A stretch of DNA of 64,000 nt from Micrococcaceae bacterium RIT 802 (GTDB lineage: Bacteria; Actinomycetota; Actinomycetes; Actinomycetales; Micrococcaceae): NCBI GenBank assembly GCA_016892645.1, contig JAFEMX010000005.1:1-64000 (forward strand), in the 5' to 3' direction. The position numbers were made by a program, and so were the translations under genes. Below the pieces are notes generated by a model. That model was not told where the DNA came from. It was given only the letters and a program-made list of their open reading frames with translations, and did not search any database. This document shows positions 16,991 through 25,247 of the stretch, one piece after another; within the stretch, counting starts at the first letter, position 1, and every line of letters begins with the position of its first letter.

Positions 16991-18567
16991 GGCGGGCCGA
17001 TGGGGTTGGGCGGGCTGCCCAATTTCGGCAGGAAGCCGCTCCACGCCAGACGCCGGTCGCGGTGCGGATCCACTTGGATCCGGTCGTGGTCGTCGATGAT
17101 CAGCGTGGACCGGGCGCGTTCGCTGTAGGCCGGCCAGGACGCATCCGTCGTCCCGGTTTCGGCGAACCGCAGCCATCGCTCACGCATCCGCTTCCCCGCC
17201 TCGGCATAGGCGGTGCGTCCACCGAGCGAGGTGATCGTGCGTGCCAGCGGAACGTCCAGGCTGCCGAAAAGGGTGAACATCTCGACGCCGTGCGTGGCGT
17301 CCAGGCCGGCCAGCCGCAGCAGGCGGGGAGCGACGTCGAACCGGTAGGCGTGCACCGGGGCGAAGCATGAATGGAAGTCGGCCACGAGCGTTGTCGGATA
17401 CCAGAACCCGTAGTCACCGGCGAAGTCGGCCGCGGCAGGCCAGCGGGGGAGGCCGGGATAGGCGTCCCGCATGGGGATTCGCGTCGTGGCGGGTGCGCGT
17501 TCGAACAGCGCCTTGATGCGCAGCGCCGACGCGGGCAGGATGTCCAGATCGCCGCGGAAGATCCTTCCTTCGTGCTCGTTGGTGCCGATGATCAGCGGGA
17601 CACGCGCCGCACGGCCTCCACGGATCGCGGCGATGGGGCGTTCGGTCAGGAGATCCCCATCGACCACGGGTGCGAAGCAGAACGCCCCCGGATAGGCCTC
17701 CGGGGTGCGTTCCTGGAGCAGGTGCGCCGCCGCCAGCAGCTCCTGCGTGGGCGCGTTCAGCACCCGGTCAACGGCCCGCGCGCCGGCCTCGCCGGCGTCC
17801 GGGGCCCCTCGTGTGGCCGGTCCCGGGCGCGCCTTCCGGCCGCCGTCGCCGAGGATGGCCACGAATTCGGCCGCCCAGCGGGCCGCCAGCGACGCGGGAT
17901 AGACGGCATTGGACGGCGCGCTCTGCGCGATGGCCCGCTGGAAGAGACCGCGTGCCGCCGGAACCGCCAGAAGCGTGGTCACCGCGTTGCCGCCTGCGGA
18001 CTCGCCGAAGACCGTCACCCGGCCCGGATCGCCGCCGAACGCGCCGATGTTCCGTCGAACCCACTCCAGTGCCGCCACCTGGTCCCGCAGGCCCAGGTTT
18101 CCCTCGATCGGCCGTTCGGGCGTCGAATACCCCGTGAAGTCCAGGTAGCCCAGCGGCCCGAGGCGGTAATTGAAGCTCACATACACGACCCGACCGGAGC
18201 GCACGAAGCCCTCGCCCGAGAATTCCCTGGACGAACCCCGGTAGTAGCCTCCGCCATGGATGAAGACCATGACCGGTAGGGGGCCCGCGCTGCGATGGGC
18301 CGGGGCGTGGACATTGATGCTCAGGCAGTCCTCGTCGCCGTGGTGTGCGAAGGCTGCCGCGCCGATGCGCACCCGGCCTGGCTGCGGAGCCATCGGGCCG
18401 AAGCCCGAGGCGTCGCGGATGCCATCCCACGCGATGACCGGCGCCGGCGCCCTCAGCCGCAAGCGGCCGACGGGCGGAGCGGCGTAGGGGATGCCACGCC
18501 ACGCCAGGAGGTCGTCCTCGTGCACCCCGCGAATGGTGCCGCCGGTGACCCCGACGTCCAGGCCCAT
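16981..18567 (-). CDS. Type-B carboxylesterase/lipase family protein
   Basis: Alpha/beta-hydrolase of the carboxylesterase/para-nitrobenzyl esterase family, 528 residues. The oxyanion loop is VMVFIHGGGYYRGSS (~106-120), the nucleophile elbow GESAGG is at ~192-197, DEDCLSINVHAP is the family's second signature, and the Glu of the triad lies in GTNEHEGRIF. The catalytic His is probably in DATHGVEMFTLFG. No signal peptide, so cytoplasmic. ATG 18567 has AGGAGG 11 bases upstream, slightly far; an in-frame ATG at 18645 would add 26 residues. Monocistronic; the substrate is unknown. Confidence 0.92.
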   Translation of the reverse strand: MGLDVGVTGGTIRGVHEDDLLAWRGIPYAAPPVGRLRLRAPAPVIAWDGIRDASGFGPMAPQPGRVRIGAAAFAHHGDEDCLSINVHAPAHRSAGPLPVMVFIHGGGYYRGSSREFSGEGFVRSGRVVYVSFNYRLGPLGYLDFTGYSTPERPIEGNLGLRDQVAALEWVRRNIGAFGGDPGRVTVFGESAGGNAVTTLLAVPAARGLFQRAIAQSAPSNAVYPASLAARWAAEFVAILGDGGRKARPGPATRGAPDAGEAGARAVDRVLNAPTQELLAAAHLLQERTPEAYPGAFCFAPVVDGDLLTERPIAAIRGGRAARVPLIIGTNEHEGRIFRGDLDILPASALRIKALFERAPATTRIPMRDAYPGLPRWPAAADFAGDYGFWYPTTLVADFHSCFAPVHAYRFDVAPRLLRLAGLDATHGVEMFTLFGSLDVPLARTITSLGGRTAYAEAGKRMRERWLRFAETGTTDASWPAYSERARSTLIIDDHDRIQVDPHRDRRLAWSGFLPKLGSPPNPIGPPGG

Positions 18568-18846
18568 CCGGGCACCATCCTCCTGGGGAAGACCGGACGG
18601 CCGATGGACGGTGCCGCGCTGCGGGCGGCTCTCGTGGTAGGGCATGGGTGGTGGCCGCCTCCGGTGTTCCGGGCACCGGGACGGGGATTCGCGCCGGCGA
18701 TTCCTCCAGTGCACACCCGATCCGCTCTTGAGGGAAGCCACGGACGCACGGTGGTCGTGCTGTCGGCTGCCGGGGCGGAGCCTCCCAACGGGGCACGACG
18801 GGTGGGGTACCGCGTCATCTGCGTGCCGTCCCACGGTGACCGTGCC

Positions 18847-18852
18847 TACTCT
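18847..18852 (+). promoter_or_regulatory. -10 hexamer for leaderless SDR mRNA
   Basis: TACTCT ends 6 bases before ATG 18859; no SD is visible. The 291 bases between the esterase start and this gene hold no other supported feature. Confidence 0.4.
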
Positions 18853-18858
18853 GGTGTC

Positions 18859-19623
18859 ATGACTTCTACACCGGAACAGCACCAGCACGCAGCAGTCGTC
18901 ACCGGAGCGAGCACCGGGATCGGCGAGGCCACGGCCCGCCTCCTGGCCCGGCACGGCTGGACCGTCTACGCGGTGGCGCGCCGCGCCGAGCGGCTCGAGG
19001 CATTGGCCGACGGCACCGGGATCATCCCGGTGCCCGCCGACATCACCGAGGACGACGACGTGGCCCGGCTGCTGGCCACGGTCACCGAACGCGGTGGCAT
19101 CGACACGCTGGTCAACATCGCCGGAGGTGCCCGCGGCGTGGACTACATCGCCGACGCCAAGACCGAGGACTGGGAGTGGATGTACCGGGTCAACGTCCTG
19201 GGCACCATGAAGATCACCCGCGCGTTCCTGCCGATGCTGCGCGCCCACGGTGAGGGGACGGTCCTGAACCTGACCTCCACTGCCGGCCTGGCCGGCTACG
19301 AGGGCGGAGCCGGCTACAACGCCGCCAAGTTCGCCGAGCGGGGCATGACCCAGGCGCTGCGCCTGGAAGAGGTCGGGAACAATGTCCGGGTCATCGAGAT
19401 CCTTCCCGGTCTGGTGCAGACGGAGGAGTTCTCGCTGAACCGCCTCGGGGACCAGTCGGCGGCCGACAAGGTCTACGCCGGGGTGGAGAAGCCGCTGACC
19501 GCCGACGACGTGGCAGAAGTCGTCGTGCACTCCGTGACGTTGCCCCACCACGTCAACCTGGACGAAATCGTCATCCGCCCCGTGGCCCAGGCGGCCAACC
19601 ACAAGATCGTGCGCACGCAGTAA
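18859..19623 (+). CDS. Short-chain dehydrogenase/reductase
   Basis: NAD(P)-dependent SDR oxidoreductase, 254 residues. The cofactor motif TGASTGIG is at ~15-22, NAG in its variant NIAGG at ~90, catalytic Ser in LNLTSTAG, and YNAAK (Tyr-x3-Lys) at ~154-158. YAVARRAERL after beta-2 suggests NADP preference. It belongs to the YdfG/serine-type dehydrogenase group by eye. Its stop overlaps the start of the chelatase gene (TAATG), so the two are translationally coupled. Substrate unknown; a link to sulfur metabolism is only positional. Confidence 0.93.
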   Translation: MTSTPEQHQHAAVVTGASTGIGEATARLLARHGWTVYAVARRAERLEALADGTGIIPVPADITEDDDVARLLATVTERGGIDTLVNIAGGARGVDYIADAKTEDWEWMYRVNVLGTMKITRAFLPMLRAHGEGTVLNLTSTAGLAGYEGGAGYNAAKFAERGMTQALRLEEVGNNVRVIEILPGLVQTEEFSLNRLGDQSAADKVYAGVEKPLTADDVAEVVVHSVTLPHHVNLDEIVIRPVAQAANHKIVRTQ

Positions 19624-20348
19624 TGGCATCGTCCCTGCACGTTGTCGCCTGCTCGCACGGCACCGACAACGCCCGGGGCCGCGAACTGATTCGTGGTCTG
19701 CGCCAGCAGGTGGAGGAGCAGCTGGCCCAACGGCCGGCGCCCGAGGCCGGACGGATCCTCGTGCACGAAGCGTACGTGGATGTGCAGGACCCCGATCTGG
19801 GAATGGTCCTGGCCGGGCTGCCCGCCGGGGAACCCGCCGTCGTCGTGCCCCTGTTGCTCTCCCACGGGCACCATACCGGCGTGGACATTGCCACAGCCGT
19901 CGCCCGGCGCCCGAACACCACCGCGGCAGCACCCATCGGCGCCGATCCCCGGCTGGCCCACGTCATGTCAACGCGGCTGCGGGAGGCCGGGTACCGCGAC
20001 GGCGACCAGCTCGTCCTGGCGGCGGCGGGCACCCGGGTGGCGGCAGGCCAGGACCAGGCGCGAGCCAGCGCCCAGGCCCTGGCTGCCGCCCTGGATGCGG
20101 GCGTGGCCACGTCGTACTGCTCGGCCGCCACCCCCGGCGTGCAATCCGCCGTCGATTCCCTCCGGCAAGCCAGTCCCGATGCACGGGTGGGTGTCGTGTC
20201 GTATTTGCTGGCGCCGGGATACTTCCAAGACCGGTTGGCCGGCGTCGATGCAAATTATGTGACGGCCCCGCTGCTGCCGGACGTCATCGTGGCCGAATGT
20301 GTCGTCGACAGGGTCGAAGAAGTCCTCTCGAGCGGCGTTTTCGACTGA
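19623..20348 (+). CDS. CbiX/SirB-type sirohydrochlorin chelatase
   Basis: Class II chelatase family that inserts Fe2+ into sirohydrochlorin (or Co2+). The 241-residue product is a tandem of two CbiX-like halves: the first has VACSHGT (His12) and VVPLLLSHGHHTGVD (His80-His82-His83), the second has LVLAAAGTR and VVSYLLAPGYFQDR, where the metal-binding histidines are replaced. It is coupled to the SDR gene by TAATG and lies 83 bases before sulfite reductase, which needs siroheme, so iron is the likely metal. This complements the short CysG-like protein at 28072, whose N-domain looks too short for chelatase activity. Confidence 0.85.
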   Translation: MASSLHVVACSHGTDNARGRELIRGLRQQVEEQLAQRPAPEAGRILVHEAYVDVQDPDLGMVLAGLPAGEPAVVVPLLLSHGHHTGVDIATAVARRPNTTAAAPIGADPRLAHVMSTRLREAGYRDGDQLVLAAAGTRVAAGQDQARASAQALAAALDAGVATSYCSAATPGVQSAVDSLRQASPDARVGVVSYLLAPGYFQDRLAGVDANYVTAPLLPDVIVAECVVDRVEEVLSSGVFD

Positions 20349-20394
20349 GCTGATGGTCACCGGGCGTCACGGGGCAACACATGACGCGGTGGCC

Positions 20395-20424
20395 GCGACA
20401 GGGGGAAATCACCGCGTCTACGCT
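20395..20424 (+). promoter_or_regulatory. Promoter of the sulfite reductase/cys operon
   Basis: GCGACA (20395-20400) and TACGCT (20419-20424), spacer 18. The -10 ends 7 bases before ATG 20432, and there is no SD: a leaderless start. No riboswitch or clear operator is visible in the 83-base gap. Confidence 0.45.
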
Positions 20425-20431
20425 CGCTGCC

Positions 20432-22150
20432 ATGACTCAGGCAATCGACACCCAGAACGCCCCGCCACGGAGCCGTCCCCGCCCATCGGCCAAGCCCCAG
20501 GGGCAATGGAAGGTGGACGGCACCACCCCGTTGAACTCCAACGAGGAGTGGAAGCAGCAAGACGACGGGCTCAACGTCCGCGAACGCATCGAAACCATCT
20601 ACGCCCGCGACGGCTTCGACTCCATCGATCCCGGCGATCTCCATGGGCGGTTCCGCTGGTGGGGGCTGTACACCCAGCGCAAACCGGGCATCGACGGCGG
20701 CAAGACCGCCTCGCTCGAACCCCACGAGCTCGAGGATCGCTACTTCATGATGCGCATCCGCATCGACGGCGGGGCCCTGGACACCGACCAGCTGCGGGTC
20801 ATCGGCGGCATTTCCACCGAGTTCGCCCGCGACACGGCGGACATCACCGATCGGCAGAACATCCAGCTGCACTGGGTCGATGTGAAGGACGTCCCCGAGA
20901 TCTGGCGCCGGCTCGAGTCCGTGGGACTGCACACCACCGAGGCCTGCGGCGACGTCCCGCGCGTCATCCTCGGCTCGCCGGTCGCCGGCATCGCCGCCAA
21001 TGAGATCATCGATCCCACCCCCGCCATCCGGGAGATCGCCGACCGGTTCATCGGCAACCCGCTGTACTCCAACTTGCCGCGCAAGTTCAAGACCGCCATC
21101 ACCGGACACCCTTCCCTCGACGTCGTCCACGAGATCAACGACATCTCCCTCGTCGGCGTCCGCCACCCCGAGCTCGGCGCCGGGTACGACCTCTGGGTCG
21201 GCGGCGGGCTGTCAACCAGCGGCCGGCTCGCCGAGCGGCTGGGCACGTTCGTCAGTCCGGAGCGGACCGCCGCGGTGTGGGAAGGGGTCGTCGGGATCTT
21301 TCGGGATTACGGCTATCGCAGACTGCGCAACAAGGCACGACTGAAGTACCTGATGGCCGATTGGGGCCCTGAAAAGTTCCGCCGGGTGCTGGAGACGGAG
21401 TACCTGGGCTACCCGCTGCCCGACGGTCCCGCACCGGAACGCTCGCACGAACCCGGCGACCACAGCGGGGTGCACGAGCAGAAGGACGGCCGGTTCTACA
21501 TCGGTGCCACCACCGAGGTCGGCCGGACCTCCGGGACCCGGCTCACGCAGCTGGCCGACCTGTTGGAGCGCCACGGCTCACACCGCCTGCGCACCACGCC
21601 GCACCAGAAGATCGTCGTCTTGGACATCGAGAAGGACGACGTCGAGGACGTCATCGACGCGCTGCGCGGGCTCGAGCTGGAGGCCCGCCCCTCGGTGATC
21701 CGACGATCCGCGATCGCCTGCACCGGGATCGAATTCTGCAAGCTGGCCATCGTGGACACCAAGGACACCGCGTCCGCCGCCGTGTCCTCGCTGGAGGAAC
21801 GCCTGGCCGACCTGGACAGGAAGATGCCGCGCAAGCTCGGCCTGCACGTGAACGGTTGCCCGAATTCCTGCGCCCGCATCCAGACGGCAGACATCGGCCT
21901 CAAGGGCCAGCTGCTCCCCGACGGCAACGGCGGCCAGCAACCCGGATTCCAGGTCCACCTCGGCGGCGGCCTGGCGGATGACCAGCGCGCCGATGGCGGC
22001 ATGGGACGCACCGTGCGCGGGCTGAAAGTGTCCGCCGGGGAACTGCCCGACTATGTCGAACGACTCGTACGCACGTTCATCGAGGAGGCCCAGGACGACG
22101 AAACCTTCGCCGAATGGACCAGCCGCGCCGAGGAGGGGAGCCTGCTGTGA
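20432..22150 (+). CDS. Assimilatory ferredoxin-dependent sulfite reductase
   Basis: Siroheme/[4Fe-4S] reductase converting sulfite to sulfide with six electrons. 572 residues with two nitrite/sulfite reductase repeats. The cluster ligands are Cys430 and Cys436 (CTGIEFC) and Cys476 and Cys480 (NGCPNSC). Upstream Arg/Lys residues for sulfite binding lie in TDRQNIQLHW. Context (cysH, cysD, cysN after it) makes it a sulfite rather than nitrite reductase. The ATG 20432 start is chosen for the leaderless promoter; 17 more in-frame codons upstream overlap that promoter. Electrons probably come from ferredoxin via the Fpr at 29370. Its stop overlaps cysH (GTGA). Confidence 0.95.
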   Translation: MTQAIDTQNAPPRSRPRPSAKPQGQWKVDGTTPLNSNEEWKQQDDGLNVRERIETIYARDGFDSIDPGDLHGRFRWWGLYTQRKPGIDGGKTASLEPHELEDRYFMMRIRIDGGALDTDQLRVIGGISTEFARDTADITDRQNIQLHWVDVKDVPEIWRRLESVGLHTTEACGDVPRVILGSPVAGIAANEIIDPTPAIREIADRFIGNPLYSNLPRKFKTAITGHPSLDVVHEINDISLVGVRHPELGAGYDLWVGGGLSTSGRLAERLGTFVSPERTAAVWEGVVGIFRDYGYRRLRNKARLKYLMADWGPEKFRRVLETEYLGYPLPDGPAPERSHEPGDHSGVHEQKDGRFYIGATTEVGRTSGTRLTQLADLLERHGSHRLRTTPHQKIVVLDIEKDDVEDVIDALRGLELEARPSVIRRSAIACTGIEFCKLAIVDTKDTASAAVSSLEERLADLDRKMPRKLGLHVNGCPNSCARIQTADIGLKGQLLPDGNGGQQPGFQVHLGGGLADDQRADGGMGRTVRGLKVSAGELPDYVERLVRTFIEEAQDDETFAEWTSRAEEGSLL

Positions 22151-22872
22151 GCGATGCCCAGACCACCCGCAGCACGGCGGACACCGACGCATTGCGTGCC
22201 CTCGCCGAGGCCGGAGCGAGCGAACTGGGCTTCGATGCCAGCGCATCCGAGGTCATCGCCTGGGTCGAGCGGAACTTCTCCACCGGCGAGGCAGCCGTTG
22301 CCTGCTCCATGGCAGACGCGGTGCTGCCGCACCTGGTCTCCCAGACCCTGCCCGGGGTTGACGTCCTCTTCCTGGACACCGGCTACCACTTCGTGGAGAC
22401 CCGGGCGACCCGCGATGAGGTCGCCCGCAGCCTGGACGTCAACATCGTCGATGTCCTGCCCGAACGCACCGTCGCCGAGCAGGACGCGGTCGAGGGCAGG
22501 GACCTGTACGCGACCGATCCCGGCCGCTGCTGCCAGCTGCGCAAGGTCGAACCGTTGACGCGGGCCCTGTCCGGTTACCGGGTCTGGTTGACCGGCGTCC
22601 GCCGCGACGAGGCACCGACCCGGATCAACACGCCGCTCGTGGTCTTCGACGAGGCCCACGGGCTGGTCAAGGTCAACCCCGTCGCCGGGTGGAGCTTCGA
22701 TGAACTCAACGACTACGCCACCGAGCACCGGCTGCCCCGCAACCTGCTGCTGGACGCCGGCTACCCTTCCATCGGCTGCCAACCCTGCACCCGTCCGGTC
22801 GCCCCCGGGGAAGACCCGCGCGCCGGCCGCTGGTCGGGCCAGAACAAGACCGAATGCGGCATCCATGTCTGA
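22147..22872 (+). CDS. cysH: Thioredoxin-dependent adenylyl-sulfate (APS) reductase
   Basis: Reduces APS to sulfite and AMP. 241 residues. The cysteine pairs Cys128-Cys129 and Cys211/Cys214 are the [4Fe-4S] ligands that mark APS, not PAPS, reductases; the catalytic Cys237 is in the C-terminal ECGIH motif. The PP-loop-like region is CSMADAVL. This agrees with the absence of cysC nearby, since APS is used directly. GTG start overlapping the stop of sir. Confidence 0.96.
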   Translation: MSDAQTTRSTADTDALRALAEAGASELGFDASASEVIAWVERNFSTGEAAVACSMADAVLPHLVSQTLPGVDVLFLDTGYHFVETRATRDEVARSLDVNIVDVLPERTVAEQDAVEGRDLYATDPGRCCQLRKVEPLTRALSGYRVWLTGVRRDEAPTRINTPLVVFDEAHGLVKVNPVAGWSFDELNDYATEHRLPRNLLLDAGYPSIGCQPCTRPVAPGEDPRAGRWSGQNKTECGIHV

Positions 22873-22954
22873 CGCGCACGCCGACCGCGGGCAGGGCCCG
22901 CAGCCGGCCCCACACACCATCCACGCCCCCAACACTGCGAGGTACCCCTCATGA
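22865..22954 (+). CDS. Possible 29-codon bridging ORF between cysH and cysD
   Basis: ATG 22865 overlaps the cysH stop, and its TGA (22952-22954) overlaps the cysD ATG (ATGA). It spans the whole 78-base gap in the one reading frame that links both genes. The product is His/Pro/Ala-rich with no known domain. It may exist only to keep ribosomes on the message between two coupled genes. No SD of its own. Confidence 0.25.
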   Translation: MSDAHADRGQGPQPAPHTIHAPNTARYPS

Positions 22955-23898
22955 CCGTGACCCAGGAACTGGCCAACGCCCCCGCCGGGCCGCACCCCAC
23001 GACGGCACCGCGGCAGGTGCTCGACGCGCTGGAGGCCGAATCCATCCACATCCTCCGCGAGGTCGTCGCCGAATTCGACCGCCCGGCGATGTTGTTTTCC
23101 GGCGGGAAGGACTCGGTGGTCATGCTGCACCTGGCGGCCAAGGCCTTCTGGCCCGGCAGGGTCCCCTTCCCGCTGCTGCACGTCGACACCGGCCACAACT
23201 TTCCCGAGGTCCTGGAATTCCGGGACCAGACCGTCGAACGGCTCGGCCTGCGCCTGGAGGTTGCCAGCGTGCAGGACTACATCGACTCCGGGGAACTCAG
23301 CGAACGGGCGGATGGCACCCGCAACCCCCTGCAGACCACCCCGCTGCTCGATGCGATCGCCGGCCACCGGTTCGACGCAGTTTTCGGCGGGGGCCGCCGC
23401 GACGAGGACAAGGCCCGCGCCAAGGAACGCATCCTGTCCCTGCGTGACGAATTCGGGCAGTGGGATCCACGCAACCAGCGGCCCGAACTCTGGAACCTCT
23501 ACAACGGCCGCCACCCGGTGGGACACCATGTGCGCGCCTTCCCGATCAGCAACTGGACCGAACTGGACATCTGGCGCTACATCGAGCGCGAGGCCATCGC
23601 CCTGCCGGGCATCTACTACGCCCACGAGCGCGAGGTGTTCACCCGGGACGGCATGTGGCGCGCGGTCGGGGAGTTCAGCGAGCCGACCGCCGCGGAGGAG
23701 GTCGTGCGGCGCACGGTGCGCTACCGCACCGTGGGGGACATGTCCTGCACCGGCGCGGTCCTCTCCGATGCCGGCACGGTGACCGACGTGGTGGCCGAAG
23801 TGGCCGCCTCCACCCTCACCGAACGGGGCGCGACCCGCGCCGACGACAGGATCTCCGAAGCGGCGATGGAAGACCGCAAGAAGGACGGATATTTCTAA
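22951..23898 (+). CDS. cysD: Sulfate adenylyltransferase subunit 2
   Basis: Catalytic PP-loop subunit of ATP sulfurylase (sulfate + ATP to APS + PPi). The pyrophosphate loop SGGKDS is at 50-55, HVDTGHNFPE follows, GGGRRDEDKARAKER is the family's conserved block, and the C-terminus ends DRKKDGYF. 315 residues. ATG 22951 has a modest GAGG 6-9 bases upstream. TAATG overlap with cysN. Confidence 0.97.
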   Translation: MTVTQELANAPAGPHPTTAPRQVLDALEAESIHILREVVAEFDRPAMLFSGGKDSVVMLHLAAKAFWPGRVPFPLLHVDTGHNFPEVLEFRDQTVERLGLRLEVASVQDYIDSGELSERADGTRNPLQTTPLLDAIAGHRFDAVFGGGRRDEDKARAKERILSLRDEFGQWDPRNQRPELWNLYNGRHPVGHHVRAFPISNWTELDIWRYIEREAIALPGIYYAHEREVFTRDGMWRAVGEFSEPTAAEEVVRRTVRYRTVGDMSCTGAVLSDAGTVTDVVAEVAASTLTERGATRADDRISEAAMEDRKKDGYF

Positions 23899-25247
23899 TG
23901 AGCACCACCACCCTCGAATACCGCGCTGCGGACGCCGCGGCCACCGGCACGCTGTTCCGCTTCGCCACCGCCGGCTCCGTCGACGACGGCAAGTCGACCC
24001 TGGTCGGCCGGCTCCTGCACGATTCCAAGGCCATCCTCGCCGACCAGCTCGAGGCCGTCGCCCGGACCTCCACCGAACGCGGGTTCGGCGGCGGGGCCGG
24101 GGGACTGGACCTGGCGCTGCTGACCGACGGCCTGCGCGCCGAGCGGGAGCAGGGCATCACCATCGACGTGGCCTACCGCTACTTCGCGACCGACCGGCGC
24201 AGCTTCATCCTCGCCGACTGCCCCGGCCACGTGCAGTACACCCGCAACACGGTGACCGGCGCATCCACCGCGGATGCCGTCGTCGTGCTCGTCGACGCCC
24301 GCAAGGGCGTGCTGGAGCAGACCCGCCGCCACCTCAGCGTCCTGTCCCTGCTGCGCACCGCACACGTGGTCGTCGCGGTGAACAAGATCGACCTCGTGGG
24401 CTACGCGCGGCAGGTGTTCGAGGAGATCGAGGCCGACGTACTCGGCGCCGCCGCCGGCCTGGGCATCGACGGGGCCCGGGTCGTCCCGGTCTCCGCGCTG
24501 GTCGGGGACAACATCGTGCTGCGCTCGGATCTGACGCCCTGGTACACCGGCCCCACGCTGCTTGAACTGCTCGAGACCCTGCCCACCCAGGAGGAGACCA
24601 CCGACGCGGACCTGCCGTTCCGCTTCCCGGTGCAGACCGTGCTGCGCCCGCAGGGTGCGCTCGCGCCCGGGCTGGATGCCGACGCGTTCCGCGACTACCG
24701 CGCCTACGCCGGCCAGGTAGCCTCCGGCAGCATCTCCGTCGGCGACGACGTCACGGTGCTCACCGCCGGGCAGGAACCGCGCACCACCACCATCGCGGGG
24801 ATCGACACCGCCGACGGGCCGCTGCCGGCCGCCGCGGCACCGGCCTCGGTCGCCCTGCGCCTGGCCGACGAATTCGACATCAGCCGCGGCGACACCATCC
24901 TCGCCGGCCCGGTCCCGGCCGCCCACCGCGAGTTCACCGCACGGCTGTGCTGGCTCTCCGACACCCCCCTGCGCGCCGGGACCCGCGTGCTCGTCAAGCA
25001 CGGCACCGCCACGACCCGCGGCATCGTCACCGCGGTGACCGGACGGCTCGACCTGGACTCCTTCGCCACGGGCCCCGCCGACACGCTGGGGCTCAACGAC
25101 ATCGGGACGGTGGGGCTCAAGGTCTCCGCGCCGCTGCCGGTCGAGGCCTACGCGGCCAACCGGCGGGCCGGCGCGCTGCTGGTCATCGGCCCGCAGGACG
25201 GCAACACCCTGGCGGCCGGCCTGGTCGTTGGAGGCGGGACGCCATGA
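23898..25247 (+). CDS. cysN: Sulfate adenylyltransferase subunit 1 (GTPase)
   Basis: Regulatory EF-Tu-like GTPase of ATP sulfurylase. G1 GSVDDGKST is at 26-34, the switch region REQGITIDVAYRYF, G3 DCPGH, G4 NKID, then two beta-barrel domains. 449 residues, so there is no fused CysC kinase domain. Coupled to cysD by TAATG and to the transporter gene by ATGA. Confidence 0.97.
   Translation: MSTTTLEYRAADAAATGTLFRFATAGSVDDGKSTLVGRLLHDSKAILADQLEAVARTSTERGFGGGAGGLDLALLTDGLRAEREQGITIDVAYRYFATDRRSFILADCPGHVQYTRNTVTGASTADAVVVLVDARKGVLEQTRRHLSVLSLLRTAHVVVAVNKIDLVGYARQVFEEIEADVLGAAAGLGIDGARVVPVSALVGDNIVLRSDLTPWYTGPTLLELLETLPTQEETTDADLPFRFPVQTVLRPQGALAPGLDADAFRDYRAYAGQVASGSISVGDDVTVLTAGQEPRTTTIAGIDTADGPLPAAAAPASVALRLADEFDISRGDTILAGPVPAAHREFTARLCWLSDTPLRAGTRVLVKHGTATTRGIVTAVTGRLDLDSFATGPADTLGLNDIGTVGLKVSAPLPVEAYAANRRAGALLVIGPQDGNTLAAGLVVGGGTP

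Noticed and set aside
20349-20431. Riboswitch or SufR/CysR operator before sulfite reductase
   Set aside because: The gap is only 83 bases, has no stable hairpin or palindrome, and the start looks leaderless.
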